Assembly (NCBI RefSeq): GCF_029543125.1
Contig: NZ_JARQWW010000002.1
Span: forward strand, 558,001 to 622,000
Length of the DNA: 64,000 nucleotides
Origin: Caulobacter segnis
Lineage (GTDB): Bacteria > Pseudomonadota > Alphaproteobacteria > Caulobacterales > Caulobacteraceae
Direction of reading: 5' to 3'
Shown one piece after another: positions 52,888-63,839 of the stretch. The notes under the pieces are model-generated. The model was given only the letters and a program-made list of their open reading frames with translations, made no database searches and had not been told where the DNA came from. The position numbers were made by a program, and so were the translations under genes. Within the stretch, counting starts at the first letter, position 1; each line of letters starts with the position of its first letter.

Positions 52888-53646
52888 ATGAGTCTCTTCC
52901 GCATCAACGCGCCGCGCACCGCCGCCCTTCGGGATGGCGACGAGATCGTCGTGGCCGGCGCTTCGGTGCTGATGAAGGTCAACGCCAAGGCCCGGCGCGT
53001 CAGCCTGCGCCTGGATCGGGCGGGCCGGCGGGTGATCGCCACGGCCCCCAGCGAACGCAAGCTGGCGGACGCCGCCGCCTTCGCCCGCGACCGCGCCGAC
53101 TGGATCGCCAAGCAGATGGCCGCCGTGCCGGACGCCCAGCCCCTTCAGCCGGGCGACATGCTGACGGTGTTCGGCAATCCCGTGCGGCTGGAGCGGGCGC
53201 CGGGGCGCACGCGCCTGACCGCCGCCAACGCCCTGCATCCCGCGCGCCTGATCGCGTCGGGCGAGGGCGAGGCCTGGACCCGCGCGGTGCTGCGTCGCCT
53301 GAAGGCCGAGGCCAAGAGCCAGCTGACCCTGCTGACCGCCGCCCACTGCGAGACCCTGGGGCAACCGCTTCCGCCGGTGTCCGTGATGGACGCCAAGGGG
53401 CGCTGGGGGTCGTGCAAGCCCGCCCATGGCCGCAATCCGGCGGCGATCCGATACTCCTGGCGGCTGGCCCTGTGTCCGCCGGCGGTGGCCGACTATGTCT
53501 GCGCGCACGAGGCGGCGCACCTGATCGAGGCCAATCACGGACCGCGCTTCTGGGCCCTGGTCCACGGACTGGTGGGCGACCACCGCCCCTATCGCGATTG
53601 GCTCAAGCGCCACGGCGGCGAGCTGCACGCCGTGGGCCAGGACTGA
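52888..53646 (+). CDS. YgjP/SprT-like zinc metallopeptidase
   Basis: A 252-residue M48-like peptidase of the YgjP (DUF45) group. N-terminal strands RRVSLRLDRAGRRVIATAPS lead to GRWGSCKPA, the HExxH motif YVCAHEAAHLIEANHGPRFW (His207, Glu208, His211, third ligand His217) and a short tail. No signal peptide. It starts 11 bp after phaZ and ends 6 bp before the convergent penicillin-binding-protein gene. Cellular substrate unknown. Confidence 0.88.
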   Translation: MSLFRINAPRTAALRDGDEIVVAGASVLMKVNAKARRVSLRLDRAGRRVIATAPSERKLADAAAFARDRADWIAKQMAAVPDAQPLQPGDMLTVFGNPVRLERAPGRTRLTAANALHPARLIASGEGEAWTRAVLRRLKAEAKSQLTLLTAAHCETLGQPLPPVSVMDAKGRWGSCKPAHGRNPAAIRYSWRLALCPPAVADYVCAHEAAHLIEANHGPRFWALVHGLVGDHRPYRDWLKRHGGELHAVGQD

Positions 53647-53652
53647 AACCGA

Positions 53653-55614
53653 TCAGTAGGGCAGCGGCTGCTGTTGGTTCGGCTGCTGTTGCGGCTGGGC
53701 GTTGGGATCGGGCTCCTGGTCGCCGCCCAGGCCGAGACCGCCGAGCAGGTCGCTGATGGCGTCCGCCGCGGGCGGCGGCGGCTCGATGATGCCGCCCGGG
53801 ATCGCCTGGGCCTTCAGGCGCGGCAGGGCCGAACCCATGAAGGTCTTCCAGATCTCGGCCGGAGCGCCCCCGCCGGTGACCCGACGCATGGGGGTGTTGT
53901 CGTCCTTGCCCACCCAGACGGCGGTGACGAAACCGCCCGTGTAGCCCACGAACCAAGCGTCGCGATAATCGCTGGTGGTGCCGGTCTTGCCCGCCACGTC
54001 GTAGCCGTCCACGCGCGCCGCCGTGCCGGTGCCGCAGCACACCACCTGGCGCATCATCTGGTTCATGTACTGCAGGGACGGCGAGCCGATGACGCTGGCG
54101 CGGGCGGTCTTGCCCACGTCGTGGTCGTACAGGACCTTGCCGGCCGCCGTGCGGATGCGGGTGATGCCGTAGCCCCGCGCCGAGAAGCCGCCGTTGGCGA
54201 AGGGGGCGTAGGCCTGGGCCATCTCCAGGGGGCTGACCTCCACGGCGCCGAGGGCCATGGACGGGTCCTGCTGGATCTTGGAAGTGATGCCGAGGCGCCG
54301 GGCGGTGGCCGCCACGTTGCCGGTGCCGACCTCGCTGGCCAGGCGCGCGGCCACGGTGTTGATCGACTGGGCCAGGGCCTGCTGGATGGTCATGGGGCCG
54401 CGGAAGTCGTTGGTGTAGTTGCGCGGCTCCCAGTTGCCGATCTTCACCGGCTCGTCGACGACCATGACGTTGGGCGTGCGGCCCGCCTCCATGGCGGTGA
54501 GATAGACGAAGGGCTTGAAGGCCGAGCCGGCCTGACGCTTGGCCTTGGTGGCCCGGTCGAACTCGCTCTCGGCATAGTCGGCACCGCCCACATAGGCGCG
54601 GATGCGGCCTTCGCCGTCGAGGGCGACCAGGGCCGCCTGCTGCACCCCCTGCGAGGCGCGCGCCTTGACGGTGGCGCGGACGGAGGACTCCGCCGCCGCC
54701 TGGATCGGCAGGTCGAGGGTGGTCTCCACCACAAGATCCTCGGTGGGCTCGCCCACAAGGGCGCGGACCTGATCGTCGATCCAGTCGGTGAAGTACTGGG
54801 CGCGTTGGTTGGCCAGGCGGGCGGAGACGCGCACCGGGGTGGACAGGGCCTCGTCCCGCTCCTCGGCGGTGATCACCTTGGTGCGGACCATCTGGTCGAG
54901 GACGATGGTGGCGCGGCGTTCGGCGCGGTCGGTGTTGTAGACAGGGCTGTAGCGCGACGGACTCTTCATCAGCCCGACCAGCAGGGCGGTCTCGCCCACG
55001 GTCAGCTGGCTGGCCTTCTTGTTGAAGTAGCGCTGGGCCGCCGCCTCGATGCCATAGGCGCCGCCGCCGAAGTTCACCCGGTTGAGATAGAGCGCCAGGA
55101 TCTCCTTCTTGGAGAACTTGAACTCCAGCCACACGGCGACGATCAGCTCCTGCACCTTGCGGCGAAGGGTCTGGCGGAAGTCGAGGAACAGGTTGCGGGC
55201 CAACTGCTGGGTGATGGTCGAGCCGCCGCTGAGCGGGCCGCCCTCACGCTTCAGGTTGGAGATCAGGGCGCGGGTGATGCCGATCGGATCGAAACCCGGG
55301 TGCAGATAGAAGCGGCGGTCCTCCACCGCCACGAAGGCGGCGGGCACGTATTCCGGCAGGGTGTCGAGATCCACGGGCGGCGCGTACTGGCTGCCGCGCA
55401 CCGCCAACAGAGCGCCGTTGCGGTCGAGATAGGAGATCGACGGCTGGCGCTTGGCGTCCAGGACCGTGGACACGTCCGGCAGGTCGCGGGCGAAGACGGC
55501 CAGCATGGCGAGGACGAAGATCGCCGCCCACACGCCCAACACCGCCGTCCAGTAGACGAGCCCGCCCAGAAAGCCCCGGCCTTGCCGGCCCTCGGAGCCG
55601 TTCTGCTTCGCCAT
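53653..55614 (-). CDS. Class A penicillin-binding protein (PBP1A-like)
   Basis: Bifunctional peptidoglycan synthase, 653 residues. One N-terminal transmembrane helix (about 18-42); GT51 transglycosylase with catalytic Glu98 in FVAVEDRRFYLHPGFD, GGSTITQQLARNLFL and KKEILALYLNRVNFGGGAYGIEAAA; transpeptidase with SxxK Ser364-Lys367 (QAGSAFKPF), SxN in SINTVA and KTG in DVAGKTGTT. The C-terminus is Gln/Pro-rich (QPQQQPNQQQPLPY). Complete, and of the PbpC/MrcA general type; the exact subclass is not resolved. Confidence 0.95.
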   Translation of the reverse strand: MAKQNGSEGRQGRGFLGGLVYWTAVLGVWAAIFVLAMLAVFARDLPDVSTVLDAKRQPSISYLDRNGALLAVRGSQYAPPVDLDTLPEYVPAAFVAVEDRRFYLHPGFDPIGITRALISNLKREGGPLSGGSTITQQLARNLFLDFRQTLRRKVQELIVAVWLEFKFSKKEILALYLNRVNFGGGAYGIEAAAQRYFNKKASQLTVGETALLVGLMKSPSRYSPVYNTDRAERRATIVLDQMVRTKVITAEERDEALSTPVRVSARLANQRAQYFTDWIDDQVRALVGEPTEDLVVETTLDLPIQAAAESSVRATVKARASQGVQQAALVALDGEGRIRAYVGGADYAESEFDRATKAKRQAGSAFKPFVYLTAMEAGRTPNVMVVDEPVKIGNWEPRNYTNDFRGPMTIQQALAQSINTVAARLASEVGTGNVAATARRLGITSKIQQDPSMALGAVEVSPLEMAQAYAPFANGGFSARGYGITRIRTAAGKVLYDHDVGKTARASVIGSPSLQYMNQMMRQVVCCGTGTAARVDGYDVAGKTGTTSDYRDAWFVGYTGGFVTAVWVGKDDNTPMRRVTGGGAPAEIWKTFMGSALPRLKAQAIPGGIIEPPPPAADAISDLLGGLGLGGDQEPDPNAQPQQQPNQQQPLPY

Positions 55615-55708
55615 ATCTCGTTCCGTCCTAGAAGACGCCGCCCAGCCTGGCGCGTCTTAGCCGAGAAGGACCTAACCCGCGACAAGGTTTATGAGAGATG
55701 AACGAAGC

Positions 55709-56407
55709 TTAAGGCAGGCGGTCGGGGTCCGTGCGCCAGACGCGGAAGCTTTCGTATATCGCCCAGGCCGACGTCACTAGGACGGCGGCCACAACGATCA
55801 GCATGCCCGCCGGCATGGGCATGAATGGGGCGGCCACAAGACCGACAAGGCCGATGATGAAGTAGGCCCTTCCTGCGAGGCGGTTAGACTTGTCCCAGGC
55901 CAGTCGGCTTCGCTTTGACCAATAGGTGCGCACGCCCACGACGGGGTTGGGGCTGGTCTTGCCGATGAGGCCGCCCACAACCGCGAAAACTAGGCTGACC
56001 ACCGCCATGATCCCGCGCGGCATGCCGTCGTCGGCGGTCGGGGTCCAGCCCAGGGCCACGCCCGCCATCAGGCCGACGACGAGAACCGGAAAGACGATGC
56101 CGATCACCCAGCCCATGGCGAGGCTGCTCCAGTTGGCCGGGCTGAAGTTCCGGACGCGCGGCCCGCGCGCGATCCGGCTCAGGGTCAGAAAGGTGAAGAC
56201 GGCCACGGCGGCCGCCGCGGCCATGATCAACGCCACCTGTTCGCGCGGAGCCCACCCGTCAGCCTCGCCGCGGGCATTGAAGTGGATCGGGACCGGGCCT
56301 TCAGCGCCGAAAAACCAGACCAGAGCCACGGCGCTCGCCATCAGCAGGCTGCCGGCCAGGGACGCGATCTCTAGAAAGCGGATGTTTCTGGGAAGCTGGC
56401 TCAACAC
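55709..56407 (-). CDS. SdpI-family membrane protein
   Basis: A 232-residue polytopic membrane protein with DUF1648-like (VPIHFNARGEADGWAPRE) and SdpI-like (GLIGKTSPNPVVGVRTYWSKRSRLAWDKSNRLAGR) segments and about six hydrophobic helices. In Bacillus, SdpI is immunity to the SdpC toxin and sequesters the repressor SdpR. GTG 56407 overlaps the end of the ArsR gene; TTG 56404 is an alternative. No SdpC-like toxin gene is visible nearby. The pair probably acts in envelope-stress sensing or immunity. Confidence 0.85.
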   Translation of the reverse strand: MLSQLPRNIRFLEIASLAGSLLMASAVALVWFFGAEGPVPIHFNARGEADGWAPREQVALIMAAAAAVAVFTFLTLSRIARGPRVRNFSPANWSSLAMGWVIGIVFPVLVVGLMAGVALGWTPTADDGMPRGIMAVVSLVFAVVGGLIGKTSPNPVVGVRTYWSKRSRLAWDKSNRLAGRAYFIIGLVGLVAAPFMPMPAGMLIVVAAVLVTSAWAIYESFRVWRTDPDRLP

Positions 56408-56700
56408 TCGACCCCCTTCGATGCGGGTTGCGGCGCGTCTTCACCCACCCGCGCAAGGCCCAACAGAAAGGCCATGGCCTCTTCCACGGCGGAGATGACC
56501 AGACGGTAGCGGACCGAGGTGCCCAGCTTCTCCGTCTCCACCAGGCCGGCGGTCTTGAGGGCCGCGAGATGGGTGGTGACGGTCGGCCAGGCCATGTCGA
56601 AAGCCGCCGCGATCTCGCCCGAGGCCATGGGCCGCTCGCGCAGCATGGCCACCATCTGGCGGCGGGCAGGGTGGGACAGGGCCTTGAACACCTCGTTCAT
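56401..56700 (-). CDS. SdpR-like ArsR-family repressor
   Basis: A 99-residue winged-helix repressor from ATG 56700. The sequence NEVFKALSHPARRQMVAML, MASGEIAAAFDMAWPTVTTHLAALKTAGLVETEKLGTSVRYRL is the ArsR/SdpR helix-turn-helix and wing; no ArsR metal-binding cysteine box is present. Its stop overlaps the SdpI gene, so the two form an operon. A 7-4-7 palindrome lies 14 bp upstream and would be the autoregulatory operator. Confidence 0.9.
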   Translation of the reverse strand: MNEVFKALSHPARRQMVAMLRERPMASGEIAAAFDMAWPTVTTHLAALKTAGLVETEKLGTSVRYRLVISAVEEAMAFLLGLARVGEDAPQPASKGVEC

Positions 56701-56713
56701 AGCCAAAACGCTA

Positions 56714-56731
56714 ATTAGCAGTATTGCTAAT
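56714..56731. promoter_or_regulatory. Palindromic operator of the SdpR-like repressor
   Basis: ATTAGCA-GTAT-TGCTAAT is a perfect 7-4-7 inverted repeat, 14 bp before the repressor start on the minus strand and 67 bp before the divergent small gene. It may regulate both. Confidence 0.65.
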
Positions 56732-56797
56732 GTAAAGATGCGACCGATTTTGACGCACCTGGGCTTCAGCTTGCTTCTCATGCCGCCGGAGGGACCC

Positions 56798-57058
56798 ATG
56801 GCCGACATCATCGACTTCGCCGAATATCGCCCGTTCGCCACGCGCCCGGTGGAGCCCGGGGCCAAGAGCCGGGTCTGGGGTTCGATCCGCTATGCGGGCG
56901 TGCTGCTGGTCTGGATGGGCCTGTTCATGGTCCGTCCGCGGCTCGCGCTGAAGATCTTCCGCGAGCGTCGGGCGGACTCGCCGCTGCGCTGGGGCGACCG
57001 GCATGGCATCGCCCCCGCGCCGGCCGCCGTGCTGGCTCCGGAAGGCCTGATCGCCTGA
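56798..57058 (+). CDS. Small membrane-associated hypothetical protein
   Basis: An 86-residue protein, ATG 56798 with GGAGGG 5 nt upstream. N-terminus ADIIDFAEYRPFATRPVEPG is hydrophilic; one hydrophobic stretch (YAGVLLVWMGLFMVRPRL) could cross the membrane, followed by a charged tail. Not recognised. It is divergent from the SdpR-like gene and may share its operator. recQ starts 47 bp downstream. Confidence 0.55.
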   Translation: MADIIDFAEYRPFATRPVEPGAKSRVWGSIRYAGVLLVWMGLFMVRPRLALKIFRERRADSPLRWGDRHGIAPAPAAVLAPEGLIA

Positions 57059-57104
57059 CTTTCCGGGTGGCGATTCAACGGGCGAACTGCCAAAAGCGGG
57101 CCCA

Positions 57105-58928
57105 ATGTCCGCCACCCTCGACCAGGCCCGCGAAGTCCTTCGCCAGACGTTCGGCCACGCCGATTTCCGGGGCCTGCAGGCGCAGGTGATCACCGAGGCG
57201 CTGGAAGGGCGCAGCGCCATGGCGGTGCTGCCCACCGGCGGCGGCAAGAGCCTGTGCTACCAGATCCCCAGCATCGTGCGCCCGGGCCTCGGCCTCGTGG
57301 TCTCGCCGCTGATCGCCCTGATGACCGACCAGGTGGCCGGGCTGCAGCAATCGGGCGTTGCGGCGGCGCGGCTGGATTCAAACATATCCCTCGACGAACG
57401 GTCGGAGACCTGGCGGCGGATCGAGCAGGGCGAACTGGACCTGCTCTATGTCTCGCCCGAAGGCCTGATGGCCGGGGCGATGCTGGATCGTCTGCGGCGC
57501 ACGCCCCTGGCCCTGATCGCCATCGACGAGGCCCACTGCGTCAGCCAATGGGGCCATGACTTCCGGCCCGAGTACCGGATGCTGGGCCGGCTGGCCGAGA
57601 TGTTCCCGGACGTGCCACGCCTGGCGGTGACCGCCACGGCCGACAACCGGACCCGCGAGGACATTCGCGCCGAGCTGCGGCTGGAGGGCTGCGAGGAGTT
57701 CGTAGACAGCTTCGCCCGGCCTGAGCTCGCCTTGTCGGCGGAGCGCAAGCGCCCCGGGTCCAAGAACCGCGTGGTGGAGCTGGTGCTGGAGCGCCTCAAT
57801 CGCTCGGGCGTCATCTATGCCGGCTCCCGCGACGGGACCGAGACCCTGGCCAAGACCCTGCAGGATGCGGGGGTGCCCGCCCTCGCCTATCACGCCGGAC
57901 TCGACAAGCAGGTGCGCGCCGACCGGCTGGAGGAGTTCCTGGAGGCCGACGCCGCCGTGATGGTGGCGACCATCGCCTTCGGCATGGGCGTCGACAAGCC
58001 GGACGTGCGCTTCGTCATCCACGCCGATCCCCCCGCCTCCATCGAGGCCTACTGGCAGGAAATCGGCCGCGCCGGGCGCGACGGCCAGCCGGCGGAGGGG
58101 ATCACCCTCTACGGCGCTTCGGACCTGGCCTGGGCCCTGCGCCGGGTCGACAGCCGCGAGATGGACGCCGAGGTGAAGGGCGTGCAGGTGCGCAAGGCGC
58201 GCCAGCTTTACGCCATGCTGGACGGGCTGAACTGCCGCGCCGCCTCGGTCCGACGCTATTTCGGCGAAGAAGGCGTGCAGGTCTGCGGCCAGTGCGACCT
58301 GTGCCTGTCGCCGCCGGAATCCGTGGACGCCACCCAGGCCGCGCAGAAGGCCCTGGCCGCCGTGCATCGCATGGGCGGACGGTTCGGCCGCGGGCGTCTG
58401 GTGGACCACCTGCTGGGCAAGACCAAGGACGTGACGGAGGCGGAGGCCAAGCTGTCGACCTTCGGCATCGGGACTGAGTTCTCGGGCCCGGGCTGGCGCG
58501 ACCTGATCGACCAGCTGCTGTTCGAGGGCCTGCTGCGCGAGGACCCGAACGACAACCGGCCGCTGATCGGCCTGGGCGATCCGGAAGGCGTGCGCGCCGT
58601 CTATCGGGGCGAGCGCCAGGTGGCGATCCGCAAGCCCTCCGAGGCCGCCGAGAAGTCCGACCGCAACCGCCGTCGCCGTGAGGGCCAGACCGTGGTCGCC
58701 CCCGCCGACATGCCGCTGTTCGAGGCCCTGCGCGCCTGGCGGCGGGACGAGGCGCACCGCCAGAAGGTGCCGCCCTACGTCATCTTCCACGACGCCACCC
58801 TGGCGGAGATCGCCCGGGTGCGGCCGACCAGTTCAGCGGCCTTGGGCCGGGCCGGCGGCGTCGGTCAGGGCAAGCTGGACCGCTACGGCGCGGCCGTGCT
58901 GGCCGTGGTCGCCGGGATGGACAGCTAG
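57105..58928 (+). CDS. recQ: ATP-dependent DNA helicase RecQ
   Basis: 3'-5' helicase for recombination and stalled-fork repair. The 607 residues contain Walker A LPTGGGKSLCYQIP (about 42-55), the DEAH box in IAIDEAHCVSQWGHDFRPEY, the motif V/VI region IAFGMGVDKPDVRFVIHADPPASIEAYWQEIGRAGRDG, a zinc-binding cysteine set (VCGQCDLC), a winged-helix RQC domain and a C-terminal HRDC-like domain (FEALRAWRRDEAHRQKVPPYVIFHDATL). The stop overlaps the stop of the convergent receptor-like gene in a CTAG. Confidence 0.95.
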   Translation: MSATLDQAREVLRQTFGHADFRGLQAQVITEALEGRSAMAVLPTGGGKSLCYQIPSIVRPGLGLVVSPLIALMTDQVAGLQQSGVAAARLDSNISLDERSETWRRIEQGELDLLYVSPEGLMAGAMLDRLRRTPLALIAIDEAHCVSQWGHDFRPEYRMLGRLAEMFPDVPRLAVTATADNRTREDIRAELRLEGCEEFVDSFARPELALSAERKRPGSKNRVVELVLERLNRSGVIYAGSRDGTETLAKTLQDAGVPALAYHAGLDKQVRADRLEEFLEADAAVMVATIAFGMGVDKPDVRFVIHADPPASIEAYWQEIGRAGRDGQPAEGITLYGASDLAWALRRVDSREMDAEVKGVQVRKARQLYAMLDGLNCRAASVRRYFGEEGVQVCGQCDLCLSPPESVDATQAAQKALAAVHRMGGRFGRGRLVDHLLGKTKDVTEAEAKLSTFGIGTEFSGPGWRDLIDQLLFEGLLREDPNDNRPLIGLGDPEGVRAVYRGERQVAIRKPSEAAEKSDRNRRRREGQTVVAPADMPLFEALRAWRRDEAHRQKVPPYVIFHDATLAEIARVRPTSSAALGRAGGVGQGKLDRYGAAVLAVVAGMDS

Positions 58929-60022
58929 GCGGCGGCGCCGATCGCGGGCGAGCTGAACGCCGGCGGCGCCGCCGAAACCGCATCCTCGTTCTGGACGATG
59001 CAGCCGTACCAGCCGAGGCCCTTGTAGGTCTCGTAGCCGGGGGTCAGGGCGTAGCCGATGGTTTTGCCCTCGGACGAGTAGCTGCCCATGGTCCCTTCCT
59101 GGACGTTCAGGCGGAAGGTCTCGTCCAACACGCCCTTCTTGTCGGAAGAGGCGAGGATGCGGCCCTTCTGGTCCAGCAGCATGACCCGGGATTTGGCGCG
59201 CTCCTCGGCGGTGAGGCGCACGCCGTCGACCACGGCCTGGGCCTGCGGGCGCCAGTCGAAGTGGATGCCCAGCACGCCGATCGGCTTGCCGTGGGTCTCG
59301 CCGTCCTTGCGGATGGCGGTGGCGTAGGTGGCCACGGGCGCGTCGCCCAGGGCGCGGACCTTCTCGATGTCGCAGACGGCGAAGTCGTCGCCCGACGCGG
59401 TGCGCATGGCGTTGCGGAACCACGAGGTCTCCGCCACCGACTGGCCCACGGCGCTGGGATAGAGGTCCGGACGGCCGGTGGAGATCACCTTGCCCTGGGC
59501 GTCGCAGATCCACAGGTCGAGATAGACCGTATAGGCGTCGAGGATGACCTTCAGGCGCTTGCTGGCGTAGGCGGACGCCTCGGGCGTCGGCTCGGCGGCG
59601 CAGGCGGTGATGGCGCTGTCGGTGGCCCACCAGCGCACGTCGCAGGTCCGCTCATAAAGGTTGCGGTCGATGATCTCGATGGCGTTCAGCGCCAGGTCGG
59701 CCAGACGCTGGCCGCGCAGATGGCCGAGGATCGAGCGGCCGACCATGGTCAGCTCATCCAGGTCGGCGCGGACCTGGCTCTGCAGGGCGAGGGCGACATT
59801 GTCGATCTCGGCGGCGATCTTCTTGAACTCGTCTGCGACGATGGCGAAGCCGCGACCGGCCTCCCCCGCCCGCGCCGCGACGATCAAGGCGTTGATCGAC
59901 AGCATTTTCGCTTCGCGGTTGATCATGGCGATCTCGCCGATCTTCTGACCGGCGACCGCGCTCAAGCGCTCGGACAGGTCCAGAATGCGTTCCGGACGAA
60001 GGCTGACATCGGTGTCGCTCAT
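58925..60022 (-). CDS. Soluble methyl-accepting-like protein with C-terminal Cache-type domain
   Basis: A 365-residue protein with chemoreceptor parts in reversed order. Residues about 20-80 hold an MCP signalling-tip-like segment, INREAKMLSINALIVAARAGEAGRGFAIVADEFKKIAAEI, close to the CheA/CheW-binding hairpin. Residues about 130-345 resemble a double Cache sensor (YLDLWICDAQGKVISTGR; GVLGIHFDWRPQAQAV; VMLLDQKGRILASSDKKG). There is no signal peptide, transmembrane helix or HAMP domain, so it should be cytoplasmic. ATG 60022 is used; an in-frame extension to 60157 has no support. Function is inferred only. Convergent with recQ. Confidence 0.75.
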   Translation of the reverse strand: MSDTDVSLRPERILDLSERLSAVAGQKIGEIAMINREAKMLSINALIVAARAGEAGRGFAIVADEFKKIAAEIDNVALALQSQVRADLDELTMVGRSILGHLRGQRLADLALNAIEIIDRNLYERTCDVRWWATDSAITACAAEPTPEASAYASKRLKVILDAYTVYLDLWICDAQGKVISTGRPDLYPSAVGQSVAETSWFRNAMRTASGDDFAVCDIEKVRALGDAPVATYATAIRKDGETHGKPIGVLGIHFDWRPQAQAVVDGVRLTAEERAKSRVMLLDQKGRILASSDKKGVLDETFRLNVQEGTMGSYSSEGKTIGYALTPGYETYKGLGWYGCIVQNEDAVSAAPPAFSSPAIGAAA

Positions 60023-60376
60023 GACCCCCCCTAGGGCCGCGCGCATCGTTTCATACGATACTAGCGCGTGAGGCTGTGCTGCACCCGTATCCACAAGGTT
60101 AACGCCGCAGGTCGGACGCGTGAAATCGCGTTCGCAGACCGCCGGTTGCCTAAACATTGATCAGAAAGGGGGCGGAACATTGGTCAGTCGCCCGCGAGGC
60201 GTCGACGAATTTCACCCGTGACGCGAGAATCAATACCGAATAGACCGCAAGCCATGCGACCAGTTGGCGCAGTTGGATCGCTTGGCGCTATCGGGCGTTT
60301 ACATCGGGCTGTAAAGCGTCACAGTTATGGTTGCGCGGGATTAAACGCCCAGCGCCCGCGGAGCTGAAGAACCACG
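60023..60376. other. 354-bp intergenic region with a direct repeat
   Basis: No coding region supported. It should hold the promoter of the receptor-like gene (minus) and of the small membrane protein (plus). Two direct copies of AACATTG-TCAG type sequence occur: AACATTGATCAG (60153-60164) and AACATTGGTCAG (60176-60187), start to start 23 bp. No terminator, tRNA or clear sigma-70 promoter was found. Confidence 0.4.
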
Positions 60377-60619
60377 ATGAACCCGACCGATCAGGCGCTA
60401 TTCGACCTGGCCTACCCGGCCATGCTCGTCCTGGCCCCCCTCGTGTGGCTGGGCGGCCTGTACATCGTCTTCACTGTGAGCGCGATCATCGTGCGCAACG
60501 GCCGTCCCTTCCCGGGGGCCAAGGCCGTGGCTCGTCGCCGTCCGGCCGCCGCGCCGGCGCCGGAACTCACGCCGCAGCTCAGCACCGTCTTCGCCTTCGC
60601 GAACATCAAGGCCGCCTGA
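60377..60619 (+). CDS. Small single-pass membrane protein
   Basis: An 80-residue protein: short N-terminus, one transmembrane helix (about 14-40, YPAMLVLAPLVWLGGLYIVF and SAIIV), then a basic Ala/Pro/Arg-rich cytoplasmic tail (KAVARRRPAAAPAPE). A purine-rich GGAGCTGAAGAA precedes the ATG, and a hairpin follows. No family recognised. The codon pattern is typical of the surrounding genes, so it is probably real. Confidence 0.6.
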   Translation: MNPTDQALFDLAYPAMLVLAPLVWLGGLYIVFTVSAIIVRNGRPFPGAKAVARRRPAAAPAPELTPQLSTVFAFANIKAA

Positions 60620-60649
60620 GACCGCTCCTGGCCTAATCCGGAAACGGAA

Positions 60650-60673
60650 ACGCCCTCCGATGGAGGGCGTTCT
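60650..60673 (+). terminator. Hairpin after the small membrane protein gene
   Basis: ACGCCCTCC (60650-60658) pairs with GGAGGGCGT (60662-60670) over a 3-nt loop, followed by TCT. The stem is strong and the T-tract is weak. Confidence 0.55.
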
Positions 60674-60892
60674 GACTCACATCACCAGATTGGGCTCCTC
60701 AGCCCTTGAGCCGAGGAAACCTTCCGCGGACTGACGCCACAAGCCGTCTGCGCTCTCACGACCATCACCTTTGGTAGCGTGACCAGCGCTGAGTCGGTGT
60801 GTTGTGGACCTGCGAATTTGCGACCTTCGCGCCGACCCGCTCTAAAATGCCGCACGCCTCGTGGGGATTCGCCGTGAACTCAGCCGACCGCC

Positions 60893-61348
60893 TTGAGCCG
60901 CCCGCGCAGCCTGTCCATCGTGACCAATGGTTTCGAAGTGGCGGGTGAAATCCTCAATCGCGACGGCTATCGCCTGTTCCTGGCCGGCGGGCGCGTGGAT
61001 GTGGACTACCGCGCCACCTTCGGCCCCGACGCCATCGCCTATGCCCAGCGCTTCACCCCCGACATCATGTTTGTCTCCACCGGCGCGCTGGACGCCCGGC
61101 GCGGCTTCATGGATTTCAGCTCCGACGAGGCGGACTTCAAGCGCGCCCTGTTCGACCGCGCCCGGCGGGTGGTGATCCTTTGCACCAGCAACAAGTTCGG
61201 AAAGGCGGGCGTCATGCACTTCGCCGACTTCTCGGAGGTGCACGACCTGATCACCGACGCGGCGCCGCCCAGCGACCTGCAGGCGGCGCTGGACGGGGCC
61301 TCGGTCCGCACCATCGTCGCGACGCCCGGATCGACGCGTCTCACCTAG
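60893..61348 (+). pseudogene. 5'-truncated DeoR-family regulator (sensor domain only)
   Basis: The 151-residue frame matches only the C-terminal part of a DeoR/GlpR-type regulator: LSIVTNGFEVAGEIL, RLFLAGGRVDVDYRATFGPDAI, FVSTGALDARRGFMDF, RRVVILCTSNKFGKAG and HDLITDAAPP. The N-terminal HTH and the first part of the sensor (about 100 residues in full members) are missing; a TGA lies in frame just upstream and nothing HTH-like is found in 60671-60892. The TTG at 60893 is a nominal start. It is probably a remnant, though a stand-alone sugar-phosphate-binding domain cannot be excluded. Confidence 0.75.
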
Positions 61349-61351
61349 AGC

Positions 61352-61387
61352 TCGAAAAGCAAAATGGCCGGACTTTCGTCCGGCCAT
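61352..61387 (-). terminator. Rho-independent terminator of gyrB
   Basis: ATGGCCGGAC (61364-61373) pairs perfectly with GTCCGGCCAT (61378-61387) over a TTTC loop. On the minus strand it is followed by TTTTGCTTTT. It starts 8 bp after the gyrB stop. Confidence 0.85.
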
Positions 61388-61394
61388 CCGCGTC

Positions 61395-63839
<2,445 letters not shown>

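Noticed and set aside
60671..60892. Possible small RNA between the terminator and the DeoR remnant
   Set aside because: No promoter with a matching terminator and no recognised RNA family; better explained as decayed regulator DNA.
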